DNA from: CAYVVD01 sp964454975
GTDB taxonomy: Bacteria > Bacteroidota > Ignavibacteria > Kapaibacteriales > UBA2268
DNA: 64,000 bases
Assembly: GCA_964454975.1 (NCBI GenBank)
Contig: CAYVVD010000009.1
Span: 1 to 64,000, forward strand
Direction: 5' to 3'
Positions 16,866 through 25,045 of the stretch are shown here, one piece after another. Each line of letters starts with the position of its first letter. The first letter of the stretch is position 1. A model generated the notes under the pieces. That model was not told the origin of the DNA. It did no database searches and saw only the letters and a list, made by a program, of their open reading frames with translations. The position numbers and the translations under genes were made by a program.

Positions 16866-17996
16866 ATGAACCGGACATATCTTACTCGTGAGCTTGTTAC
16901 GCGCGACAACAGCTACTCATTCTACAACTTTCTGGGTATGCTGCCCAACCCTGACAAAATCCTTGGGCGGACTGCCAAGGGCTGGGAATCATACCGTCGT
17001 CTGAAAGACGATCCCCACGTATGGAGCTGTGTCCAGTCACGCAAGAGCGGATCACTTGCCGCTGACTGGCTTCTCGGACCGGGCGGCGCACCGGCTTCGA
17101 TTGTAGATAAGCTAAGGGAAATTATCGTGACTCTGGGGATACACCGCTTAATCAGCGATATACTCGAAGCACCGCTTTTTGGATTTCAACCGCTTGAAAT
17201 TATGTGGGAGTACACAGGCGGGATGCTCATCCCGAAATCACTCATCGCCAAGCCGCAGGAGTGGTTCTTTTTCGATTCTTCCGGAAAACTCCGCTACCGC
17301 GCGAAGGACAATCATAAAGGCGTTGAAGCGCCGGCGGGCAAAATAATCTGCGTGCAGTACGAGGCAAACTACATGAACCCCTATGGCAGCGGGTTGCTCA
17401 GCAAGTGCTACTGGCCGGTTACATTCAAAAATGGCGGCGTGCGCTTCTGGGTGAACTATATGGAAAAATTCGGTATGCCTTTTATCACGGGCAGCATCGG
17501 CAGAGGCGCTACATTCGACGAAGCGCAGAAACTCGCTGACGAGCTTGCTAACATGACGCAAGACGCGGTAATCGTTGCACCATCCGACATCGAGATTAAG
17601 ATGCACGAGGCATCCAGGAGCAGCTCGGAGAACCTCTACCGCGATATGATAAAACATTGCAACGCGGAAATATCTAAAGCGCTGCTTTCGCAAACGCTTA
17701 CAACCGAGCTGGAGATGGGCTCTTACGCTGCTGCAGAAACACATTTCCGTATCCGCCGCGAGGTAATTGATTCAGACCTCCGCCTCGTGGAATCAACCAT
17801 CAACAAGCTAATCGGGCTGTTCATGGAAATCAACTTTCCCGGCTGGCCGGCGCCACGTTTTGCAATGCGCTACAGCGACCCCGATACCAATGCCCGCGTG
17901 GATCGCGACATAAGGCTCACACGCTATACAGGGCTACGTTTTACTAAAAAGCACTGGATAGAAGATTACGGCTTCAAAGAGGACGAGATTGTGTAG
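16866..17996 (+). CDS. Phage portal protein, Mu gp29 family (DUF935), short form
   Basis: This 376-residue protein contains DDPHVWSCVQSRKSGSLAAD, then EIMWEYTGGMLIPKSL, MNPYGSGLLSKCYWPVTFKN, ISKALLSQTLTTE and YAAAETHFRIRREVIDSDL, the typical order of DUF935 portal proteins that form the head vertex for DNA entry. Mu gp29 is about 510 residues, so about 100-130 C-terminal residues are missing; the sequence ends naturally at TAG after FKEDEIV. GGAG stands before the ATG. The head morphogenesis (gp30) and terminase (gp28) genes that normally flank it are absent. Confidence 0.82.
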   Translation: MNRTYLTRELVTRDNSYSFYNFLGMLPNPDKILGRTAKGWESYRRLKDDPHVWSCVQSRKSGSLAADWLLGPGGAPASIVDKLREIIVTLGIHRLISDILEAPLFGFQPLEIMWEYTGGMLIPKSLIAKPQEWFFFDSSGKLRYRAKDNHKGVEAPAGKIICVQYEANYMNPYGSGLLSKCYWPVTFKNGGVRFWVNYMEKFGMPFITGSIGRGATFDEAQKLADELANMTQDAVIVAPSDIEIKMHEASRSSSENLYRDMIKHCNAEISKALLSQTLTTELEMGSYAAAETHFRIRREVIDSDLRLVESTINKLIGLFMEINFPGWPAPRFAMRYSDPDTNARVDRDIRLTRYTGLRFTKKHWIEDYGFKEDEIV

Positions 17997-18041
17997 GTTA
18001 ATATCAATGAGAAAACTTTAAATCTTTAGTTTATAAATATT

Positions 18042-18082
18042 ACATACAGAGAATGAGAAAACTTTGTTCGCTCATTGTATGT
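18042..18082. repeat. Bulged inverted repeat at the right edge of the phage cluster
   Basis: ACATACA-(GAGA)-ATGAG pairs with CTCAT-TGTATGT around a 13-base loop. A second copy of AATGAGAAAACTTT stands near 18006. It could be a terminator-like hairpin or a relic of an element end. Confidence 0.45.
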
Positions 18083-18163
18083 TTATATTATTGACTATTT
18101 GCCGTTGTCGGCGCAAAACGCTAAATTGAAATCAATCCTTGATAAAAAAACAAACCAAAAGCA

Positions 18164-19099
18164 ATGGCGAGAAATTCTATTGGTATAATCGGATTGGGGT
18201 GGGTAGGAGCCAGCACTGCTTTATCCATTCTCCACAGAGGTATTTGCCGGGAGCTTCTATTGTGCGATATAAAGCCTGGCCTCGCCGAAGGCGAGGCTAT
18301 GGATCTGATTCACGGTTCCTCTTTCTACCCGACAAGCGATGTGAGAGCAGCTGATATTTCTGAGATGAGGCATTGTAATGCAATCGTAATAACTGCCGGC
18401 AGAGGCGGAAAGAAGAATGAATCGAGGCTCGACCTGCTGAATGAAAACATTGTTATTGCAAAAAGTATTGCCGGAGAGCTTAAAGGTTTCCAGGGCATAC
18501 TTATAATTGTCGCAAATCCTGTGGATGTGCTAACTTATTATTATCAGAAATTTTCAGGCCTTCCATCCGCCCGGGTAATTGGTACTGGCACTATGCTTGA
18601 TACAGCCCGACTGCGGGAAATAACCGGCAGAAAGCTGGGTATAGACCCCCGGAATATCCACGCCCAGGTTGTAGGCGAGCATGGCGATTCTGAAACAATA
18701 CTTTGGTCTAGCGCAAGTATTGGCGGCATGAAGATTCGTGATTGGAAAGACTGGCATTCCGAATATGAAAGTGAGATTGCAGACAGGGTAAGAAAATCCG
18801 CCCAGGAAATTATCCGCAGGAAAGGCGCTACCAACCATGCTATTGGTCTGGTTACTGCAACACTCCTTAAATGGCTTCTGCGTGGTGATAAAAGAATCAT
18901 CAACCTGTCAACAGTTATTTCAGGGCATTACGGGTTGGAGGAGGTCGCTCTCTCATTACCTGTACTAGTGGGGGAACACGGCGTCGATGAAGTACTCGAG
19001 ATAGAAATGAGCGATGATGAAATGGAGAACTTTCTCAATTCTGCAAATGTAATAAAACGCGCAATTGACAGCACAGATTATTTGAAATTAAAGAGTTAG
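18164..19099 (+). CDS. NAD-dependent L-2-hydroxyacid (lactate/malate-type) dehydrogenase
   Basis: This 311-residue protein shows the NAD-binding motif IGLGWVGAS at residues 8-16, IVANPVDVLTYYY, GTGTMLDTARLRE and the active-site stretch VVGEHGDSET with the catalytic His. It belongs to the LDH/MDH family. The specificity loop reads TAGRGGKKNESRLDL; the position that is Gln in lactate and Arg in malate dehydrogenases aligns with Gly, so the substrate cannot be assigned, and another 2-oxoacid is possible. The N-terminus resembles Lactobacillus L-2-hydroxyisocaproate dehydrogenase. No operon partner: phage-like genes lie upstream and pseudogenes downstream. Confidence 0.85.
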   Translation: MARNSIGIIGLGWVGASTALSILHRGICRELLLCDIKPGLAEGEAMDLIHGSSFYPTSDVRAADISEMRHCNAIVITAGRGGKKNESRLDLLNENIVIAKSIAGELKGFQGILIIVANPVDVLTYYYQKFSGLPSARVIGTGTMLDTARLREITGRKLGIDPRNIHAQVVGEHGDSETILWSSASIGGMKIRDWKDWHSEYESEIADRVRKSAQEIIRRKGATNHAIGLVTATLLKWLLRGDKRIINLSTVISGHYGLEEVALSLPVLVGEHGVDEVLEIEMSDDEMENFLNSANVIKRAIDSTDYLKLKS

Positions 19100-19185
19100 A
19101 ATCGAAGTAACACCCATGTGTAATTCATAAATTACAAGATTGGCATTCGTTATTTTGTGAAGATATGGGTGAAGTTCAGATAGGT

Positions 19186-19350
19186 TCAGCCTTTTCTTTC
19201 CACAAAAAACATTTCAAGATCTCCCTTGCCCTTGGCTGATATTTTGCCGCGCGAAGTGAAATTAAATTCGGGATTATCTTTCACAAGCTCGTAGGTTGCT
19301 TCGCTGATGTTTACTTTGCCGACCTCGCTATTGCTCTCCTTAGGGCATTT
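19186..19350 (-). pseudogene. Remnant of a class III adenylate/guanylate cyclase (C-terminal tail only)
   Basis: Read on the minus strand towards the stop at 19188-19186, about 50 codons give VGKVNISEATYELVKDNPEF followed by NFTSRGKISAKGKGDLEMFF, which is the typical end of class III nucleotide cyclase domains. The catalytic core is missing: upstream the sequence becomes AT-rich noncoding DNA. No start codon or ribosome site exists for it, so it is a decayed gene fragment. Confidence 0.75.
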
Positions 19351-19577
19351 CAAGATTGTTCCCGTGTATTCAAGCCAGGAATTGAGTGTAATGGACTTAC
19401 TTATATGTAAGTTACTTAATAAATGAATAAGAATTAATTTATATTATTTCTTTTTTAAAAATGAGGAATGACATGAATAATACAATGCTGATTTTGTTCT
19501 CGCCGGTAATTCTTTCGTCCTCGGTTTGCAGTTAATTCAATTATAGCAGCCAAATAGAAAGCATCCTAACGTGTTAA

Positions 19578-19978
19578 AGGTGTTAGCGGGAATTTCTTTT
19601 AAAGCAAGAACCTTGTCAAGCTGAAAGAATGGTATAAAGCTTACTTTGAGCTTGATATAGATGAATACGGGACGAATTTCGAGTAGTGGGGGAAGGCGCA
19701 GATTCCAAACTGAAAGGATTTACTCAATGGAGTCTGTTTAAGGAAGCAAGCAAATAATTCGAGCGTTCCACAAAGGATTTCATTATTAATTATCGTGTGC
19801 AGGACTTCGAAAAACTTGCTGTGTTATTGAAGGGTGAGGGCGTAACGATTGTTGACGTGATAGAAACCTACGAATACGGCAAATTCCTGCATATTATAGA
19901 TCCGGAAGGTAACAAAATGGACTTTGGGAACCTTTCAATGAGATTTACGAGAAGTTTGTGAAGGGCAGAACAAAGTAA
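19578..19978 (+). pseudogene. VOC/glyoxalase-family pseudogene with stops and frameshifts
   Basis: Reading across frames gives NLVKLKEWYKAYFELDIDEY, then WSLFKEASK, DFIINYRVQDFEKLAVLLKG, VIETYEYGKFLHIIDPEGNK, then EPFNEIYEKFVKGRTK and a stop, which is a complete small VOC-superfamily protein. It carries three in-frame stops (after GNFF, after TNFE and after EASK) and two frameshifts (after about 19687 and near 19928). Several stops differ by one base from a plausible sense codon, which suggests recent decay. Confidence 0.8.
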
Positions 19979-20063
19979 TAAATTGTAATCTCTGAATTGG
20001 TTTTAATATTAAGAACCATGTCAGAATTTAAAGCAATATTTCAGATAATAAATTTAAGGTTCT

Positions 20064-22781
20064 ATGCTAAGTCAACTCGAGAAAGAAGGCTACAGTAAGA
20101 TACGGGAAGACCTCATTTTTGTAATGTCCTGCTTCAGAGACATGCTGATTTCACTGAATGAAACCGAAATAGCAAATCTGCTCCCCTGGGTTAATGAAGA
20201 GATTGATTTCAATCCCGGCAACGGTATCCCGGAAGAAAAGCTAATCCAGGCGCTGAGCATCTCTTTCCAGCTGCTTAATATGGTGGAGGAGAACGGCGCT
20301 GTCCAGTTCAGGAGAAAGGTTGAAACAAATATTGGATTGGATGCAATCAGGGGGTCATGGGGTGAAACTTTTAAGCAATGGAGAAATGAAGGATTGGGCC
20401 AGGAGGAAATTGCCGAATTGCTTTCCACTATAGAAGTTATGCCTGTCCTTACCGCACACCCCACCGAAGCAAAGCGTGTTACAGTGCTTGACCTCCACAG
20501 GGAGTTATACCTGCTTCTTGTAAGAAAGGAAAACCAGGTATGGACAAGCAACGAGCGTGAGGCAATTAATGATAATATCAAATCCCTTCTCGAAAGGTTG
20601 TGGCGAACCGGTGAAATATACATAGATAAACCGGATGTTGCTTCAGAACGCAATAATGTAATGCACTATTTCACACGGGTTTTTCCAAATGCCCTGCGCC
20701 ATTCTGATCGCCGCTTATCAGACGCCTGGAGGAAAATGGGATATGACACAGAATACCTCAAGTATCCCGAACAATTCCCTCTTGTTCAGTTTGGTAGTTG
20801 GATTGGTGGCGATCGTGACGGTCATCCATACGTAAGTGGCGAAGTGACATTCGAAACGCTTTTGCTGCACAGAAAGGCAGCGCTGAATCTAATCAGGGAG
20901 CTTCTTGTTGAACTGGCTAAAAAGTTAAGTTTTTCTGCATTTAGAAACTATGTACCTGAAAAATTGTCAAATATCATTGATAAATACTCCGGCTCATTGA
21001 GGAAGCAGGGCACTAAGGCTGTTCAAAGAAATTTCGGGGAGCCCTGGCGCCAATTCTTAAATCTGGTTATAGCTAAGCTCGACAACACTATTGCTGAAAA
21101 ATTCATCGACCCGTTGACATTTTACAGCAAGTCGGAAGCGCTAACTCAAGACCTTCTCATCTTAAGGGAATCGCTCTATGAAACAGGTGCTGCCGGAATT
21201 GCTTGCGATATTCTGTTTCATGTTGAAAGGGTTGTCAGATGCTTTGGATTCCATCTTGCAAAACTCGATATAAGGCAAAACAGTGTTTACCATGAAAAAG
21301 CAATAAGCCAGCTTCTTAAAGTGGCAGGATTTGAAGATTACAATTATGCCGATTGGGATGAAGAGAAGCGTCTGATTTTTATCAATAATGAACTGAAAGT
21401 TCTGAGGCCATTTGTAGTTAAAGGGACAAGTTGCGGGCCGGAAGCAGATTCTGTCCTGGATTATTACCGTGTACTGAAAGATTACATAGATAAATACGGG
21501 TATGCCGGTATAGGTTCGCTCATTGTCAGCATGACGCGCAGCCTTAGTGATTTACTTCTTGTTTACCTGCTCATGCGCGAAGTAGGTATTTTGCATGTGC
21601 CGCTCCAGGTAGTTCCATTATTCGAAACTATCGACGATCTTGTTGAAAGCCATGAGATTCTCAGTTCCTTTCTTGAACATCCCGTAACAAAGTCCAGGCT
21701 GGGTAAAATGGAAAATCCTCTACAGGAAATTATGCTTGGTTATAGCGACAGCAATAAGGATGGCGGCATAACTGCAAGCAGGTGGAGTATCTATAAAGCA
21801 GAAAGGAAGCTTACTGAAACCGGGAAGAAGCATGGAGTAAAACTGAAATTCTTCCATGGTATTGGCGGTACAATCAGCAGGGGTGGAGGTAAAATGCACA
21901 GGTTTCTGGATAGTATGCCGCCGGGTTCGATGAGCGGTAAAATAAAAATTACAGTACAAGGGGAAACAATAGCCCAACAGTTTGCAAACCTGTTAAACGC
22001 CACCTATAACCTCGAGATGCTGCTTGCCGGCTCAGCACGACAGGCAGTCCTTTCTATTTTACCAAGAGAAATCAGCCCATATCCTTTTGATACAATGGAC
22101 AAGCTGGCAGCGATGTCGCTTGAAAACTACCGAAAGTTAATTGAGCATCCTGAATTTCTTAGTTTTTACAGCAATGCAACACCTATAGACATCCTCGAGC
22201 AAAGCAAGATTGGTTCACGGCCTGCAAGGAGGACCGGCCAACGCTCATTAAATGACTTGAGGGCAATACCCTGGGTCTTTAGCTGGAACCAGTCGAGATT
22301 CAACCTCACAGGTTGGTTCGGCATCGGTTCAGCACTTATGCAGATGCACCGGCACTACCCAGGCGATTATGAAAAATTGAAAAGTGCGGTAAAATACTGG
22401 CCGTTACTCAGGTATGCTCTTATCCAGATTGAAACAAACCTCATAAATACAAATCACATTGTGATGAACTCTTTTGCCGAGCTTGAACCAAATGAGTCAA
22501 CAAGGAAACAAATAATGGACTTGCTTCTTGAAGATTTCGAGAAATGCCGCAAAGAGATTGAAGGGTTGCTTGGTTCGCCATCTTCAGAGAGAAGGATTGC
22601 GCTGCTTGAAAATGTTAAGCTAAGGGGAGATGCGTTAAACCTGCTTCATGGTTTCCAGATTAAATATCTCATAGAATGGCGGCAAACACGAGGATTATCC
22701 CTTGAAAAAGGAGAAGTTTTACTTAAAAAACTACTTCTGATTGTAAATGCGCTCTCAGGCGGCTTAAAGAATACAGGTTAA
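20064..22781 (+). CDS. ppc: Phosphoenolpyruvate carboxylase
   Basis: This 905-residue enzyme carboxylates phosphoenolpyruvate with bicarbonate to oxaloacetate, an anaplerotic step. The catalytic His motif VLTAHPTEAKR lies near residue 135, the second signature LGYSDSNKDGGITASRW near 556, and the C-terminus ends in the conserved KNTG. In the mobile loop FHGIGGTISRGGG the first Arg of the usual FHGRGG (E. coli Arg581) is Ile, while the second Arg is kept. It stands alone with its own upstream region. Together with pckA it would allow C3/C4 flux in both directions. Confidence 0.95.
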   Translation: MLSQLEKEGYSKIREDLIFVMSCFRDMLISLNETEIANLLPWVNEEIDFNPGNGIPEEKLIQALSISFQLLNMVEENGAVQFRRKVETNIGLDAIRGSWGETFKQWRNEGLGQEEIAELLSTIEVMPVLTAHPTEAKRVTVLDLHRELYLLLVRKENQVWTSNEREAINDNIKSLLERLWRTGEIYIDKPDVASERNNVMHYFTRVFPNALRHSDRRLSDAWRKMGYDTEYLKYPEQFPLVQFGSWIGGDRDGHPYVSGEVTFETLLLHRKAALNLIRELLVELAKKLSFSAFRNYVPEKLSNIIDKYSGSLRKQGTKAVQRNFGEPWRQFLNLVIAKLDNTIAEKFIDPLTFYSKSEALTQDLLILRESLYETGAAGIACDILFHVERVVRCFGFHLAKLDIRQNSVYHEKAISQLLKVAGFEDYNYADWDEEKRLIFINNELKVLRPFVVKGTSCGPEADSVLDYYRVLKDYIDKYGYAGIGSLIVSMTRSLSDLLLVYLLMREVGILHVPLQVVPLFETIDDLVESHEILSSFLEHPVTKSRLGKMENPLQEIMLGYSDSNKDGGITASRWSIYKAERKLTETGKKHGVKLKFFHGIGGTISRGGGKMHRFLDSMPPGSMSGKIKITVQGETIAQQFANLLNATYNLEMLLAGSARQAVLSILPREISPYPFDTMDKLAAMSLENYRKLIEHPEFLSFYSNATPIDILEQSKIGSRPARRTGQRSLNDLRAIPWVFSWNQSRFNLTGWFGIGSALMQMHRHYPGDYEKLKSAVKYWPLLRYALIQIETNLINTNHIVMNSFAELEPNESTRKQIMDLLLEDFEKCRKEIEGLLGSPSSERRIALLENVKLRGDALNLLHGFQIKYLIEWRQTRGLSLEKGEVLLKKLLLIVNALSGGLKNTG

Positions 22782-22872
22782 CAAGAAACATCGCCGGAAT
22801 CAGTCAATTTTTGCCGAATTTCAATCAGTCAAGGCGATATTTAATAGTTAATCATTTCTATTTAATGAATAA

Positions 22873-23076
22873 TTATTAATCTACATCTTTTTTAAGAACG
22901 GCTCTCCTGCTTCAGACCAGCGTGGCGCAGAGCGTACAGCATCAATGTACTCTGTCGGCGCTTATGAATACTCTGTTATCGTTCCGACGATGGCAGAATG
23001 GGCACTAATCGGCATGGGCATATTGCTTGCCGGCGTCGGCGGGTGGTTTGTCGGGAGAAGATTTGGCTTAGGATGA
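22873..23076 (+). pseudogene. Orphan tail of an IPTL-CTERM surface protein
   Basis: The open frame has no start codon. It encodes GSPASDQRGAERTASMYSVG followed by AYEYSVIVPTMAEWALIGMG and ILLAGVGGWFVGRRFG, then TGA. The first part matches the end of choice-of-anchor Q repeats (GSPAID..RG...IGAYEY). The second is an IPTL-CTERM sorting signal: VPTxxEW, a membrane span and terminal arginines. Only the last 68 codons remain, so it is a remnant of a large secreted protein. Confidence 0.7.
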
Positions 23077-23094
23077 CATTTTATAATCACCGCA

Positions 23095-24024
23095 TCAGCG
23101 CTTCTCTATCGCTCTCAGCTTGGCGCTGCGGGAGCGTGGGTTACGTGCAAGCTCCCTGTAATCCGGGAAGATGGCTTTTGCAGTAAGGTTTTTGAAAGCG
23201 GCGTCCCGTATTTTTGTTAAATCGCGGAAGATGTTCTTTACTATCCTGTCCTCGAGCGAGTGGTAGGAGATTACAACTATCCTGCCGCCGTGCAGCAGAT
23301 TATCAGAGCATTCCTTTAATGTGTTTTCAAGCTCCTGCAGCTCTTCGTTCACAGCTATGCGCAGCGCCTGGAAGACGCGCGAGAGCGACGAAAGCAGTTT
23401 TGACGGAGGCACGACTTCTTCCACCACAGAGCGGAGGTCGAATGTTGTTCTTATATTAAAAGCGCGACGCTTCTCAACGATGCGTCGCGCTATTCCCCCG
23501 GAGAAAGGTTCTTCGCCGTATTTGCGCAGTAAATCACTGAGTTCCCCCTCTTCAGCTGCATGCAAAATTTCTTCTGCTGTCCTGCCTGTGCTCCCGAACC
23601 GCATATCAAGTACGGTATTAACCCTGTAGCTGATTCCGCGGTTGCCTGTGTCGAGTTGGTGCGAAGAAACACCGAGGTCCAGCAGCAAGCCGTTGACCTT
23701 TCCCCTTATCTCCTTTATGCTGCAAGCCTTGCTAAACGCAAGATTGTGAATGACGAGCCGCTGTTTATCCCCGGAAAGTTCCCCCCGAAACTTTTCCAGG
23801 CAGTATGCGATGGAATCGGGGTCTTTGTCGAAAGCATGAATAGTTCCCCCCTGTTCAAGCCTTCGCAGCATTTCCCCTGTATGGCCGCCGCCTCCGAGCG
23901 TCCCGTCCACGTAGAGCCCGTTGGTGTCATTCACCAGGAGCTCACACGATTTTTCAAGTAACACGGGCAGATGATAATCGTACTCTGCCCTTTTAATTTT
24001 TTCATTTTTCCCCGGCTTACCCAT
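23095..24024 (-). CDS. rsmH: 16S rRNA (cytosine1402-N4)-methyltransferase
   Basis: This 309-residue protein (MraW) methylates C1402 of 16S rRNA with S-adenosylmethionine. Visible are YHLPVLLEKSCELLV, the SAM motif YVDGTLGGGGHTGEML, LLLDLGVSSHQLDTGNRG, and FQALRIAVNEELQELE, followed by ISYHSLEDRIVKNIF. Start and mraZ stop overlap by eight bases. In most bacteria ftsL and ftsI follow in the division-cell wall cluster; here the gene ends beside the IPTL remnant and the convergent ppc, so the cluster is broken after two genes. Confidence 0.96.
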   Translation of the reverse strand: MGKPGKNEKIKRAEYDYHLPVLLEKSCELLVNDTNGLYVDGTLGGGGHTGEMLRRLEQGGTIHAFDKDPDSIAYCLEKFRGELSGDKQRLVIHNLAFSKACSIKEIRGKVNGLLLDLGVSSHQLDTGNRGISYRVNTVLDMRFGSTGRTAEEILHAAEEGELSDLLRKYGEEPFSGGIARRIVEKRRAFNIRTTFDLRSVVEEVVPPSKLLSSLSRVFQALRIAVNEELQELENTLKECSDNLLHGGRIVVISYHSLEDRIVKNIFRDLTKIRDAAFKNLTAKAIFPDYRELARNPRSRSAKLRAIEKR

Positions 24025-24472
24025 TTGCTTTGGGAGCCATTACTTTCGCCGCCGCCGATTCAAAGCTTTCGTCGCGTCCGCCTAAGTATTCTTCGTAAGT
24101 ATCCGGATTCCAGAACTCGATATGGTCCATCATGCCGGAAATCAACACTTTTTTTTCAATTCCCGCAAATTCGACGAGTTTCTTAGGCAGTATCATCCTC
24201 TGCTGGGAATCAATGGATACTTCTTCAGCCCAGCTGAGGAGTTTGCGCAGGAAGTACCTGTCTTCCTCGACGTACTGGTTCAGGTTGATGAGTTTTTCCT
24301 CCACTTTCCTCCACTCGTCCATCGGGTAGGCTTCTATGCAGTTGTCCTTTCCGCGGGTAACCGTAAATGTATCCGCCGCATCGGGACTGATGCATTTGCG
24401 CATCTTGGCGGGGATGTTCACCCTGCCCTTCGCATCTATCGAGTATATTTCCTGGCCTTTGAAGAAGCCCAT
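24017..24472 (-). CDS. mraZ: Transcriptional regulator MraZ
   Basis: This 151-residue protein has two SpoVT/AbrB-like MraZ repeats: FFKGQEIYSIDAKGRVNIPA with KMRK, and AEEVSIDSQQRMILPKKLVE. MraZ forms a ring that binds direct repeats in the promoter of its own operon and regulates the division and cell-wall genes. It is followed by rsmH with an eight-base overlap, and three MraZ boxes stand upstream at 24548-24572. Confidence 0.95.
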   Translation of the reverse strand: MGFFKGQEIYSIDAKGRVNIPAKMRKCISPDAADTFTVTRGKDNCIEAYPMDEWRKVEEKLINLNQYVEEDRYFLRKLLSWAEEVSIDSQQRMILPKKLVEFAGIEKKVLISGMMDHIEFWNPDTYEEYLGGRDESFESAAAKVMAPKANG

Positions 24473-24547
24473 GATATTGGCCGGTTAAAGAATAAATCAG
24501 CAAAATATCCTACTTTTTACCACAATGGAATTGCAGGAGATTTTATC

Positions 24548-24572
24548 TCCCACTTTCTCCCACATTCTCCCA
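24548..24572 (-). promoter_or_regulatory. Three MraZ-binding boxes upstream of mraZ
   Basis: On the minus strand TGGGA occurs three times at exact ten-base spacing (GTGGGAGAAA-like units), the known TGGGN-N5 direct-repeat operator of MraZ. The boxes lie 76-100 bases before the mraZ ATG. A TATTTTGC-like -7 sequence stands between boxes and gene. Confidence 0.85.
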
Positions 24573-24703
24573 CGCAATAAACGAAATATTCTTCAAAAGA
24601 GGAAATTTATTTTTAATTAAGGGGCAAAAAAACGAATCCCGCGGATATGCCGGACTGTTTAGAATAGGATTAGATGAAGGCGTTGGCTATTTAGTTGATA
24701 ATA

Positions 24704-25006
24704 TTAAAATTCATAGTCAACAACTGCTACTGATTCCCTCAGCGGGTTGATAAACTCCAGCACTACCACGTGTTTCGGATGAACGCGGTATATTTCCAGT
24801 GTTTCTGCGCTTTCGAATTCAGAATCAACACCAAGGTCGTAAGCTACCGGCGACTTTGAAATATTCAGTCCAACCCTGAATGACACAACCTGCGGGATTG
24901 CACCGGGCAGCTCTTCAAGGCGCTGCTTCATTCGTAGTGCATTTTCCTGCTTGCTATAACCTTCCGCCTCATCTTTCAGCTTGAAAAGTACGATGTGTTT
25001 CAGCAT
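24704..25006 (-). CDS. Dabb (stress-responsive A/B barrel) domain protein
   Basis: This 100-residue protein starts MLKHIVLFKLKDEAEGYSKQ and contains LEELPGAIPQVVSFRVGLNI and YRVHPKHVVVLEFI, the full-length pattern of the ferredoxin-like Dabb domain (PF07876). Such proteins form dimers; their enzymatic roles vary and the substrate here is unknown. A strong GGAGG ribosome site precedes the ATG. It lies downstream of the histidine kinase gene on the same strand with a 39-base gap. Confidence 0.88.
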   Translation of the reverse strand: MLKHIVLFKLKDEAEGYSKQENALRMKQRLEELPGAIPQVVSFRVGLNISKSPVAYDLGVDSEFESAETLEIYRVHPKHVVVLEFINPLRESVAVVDYEF

Positions 25007-25045
25007 GGAACCTCCATTTTAGGTGCAATATAATTATTCAGGTAG

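Larger units (their letters stand above)
12180..17996 (+). mobile_element. Mu-like prophage remnant or domesticated phage-gene cluster
   Basis: Ten plus-strand genes are packed with overlaps or gaps of at most about 12 bases. They include a Mu gp36-like protein, a holin-like protein, a CHAP-like endolysin, tail-fibre-like and structural proteins, a spanin-like protein and a Mu gp29-like portal. No transposase, terminase, protease, major capsid, tail tube or tape-measure gene lies within or beside the cluster. The gene order (gp36 first, portal last) is not that of Mu. No flanking target duplication could be identified. Inferred: an eroded Mu-like prophage, or a retained lysis and tail module. 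Confidence 0.75.

Noticed and set aside
11992..18163. Attachment-site or target-site duplication around the phage cluster
   Set aside because: Compared both flanks by eye; only weak resemblance (ATTTTGCCGACGTG against TATTTGCCGTTGTCG), not a direct repeat of use.
22998..23186. Plus-strand frame overlapping the IPTL tail and the rsmH end
   Set aside because: Arg/Cys-rich nonsense composition; the neighbouring frame carries the recognisable IPTL signal.
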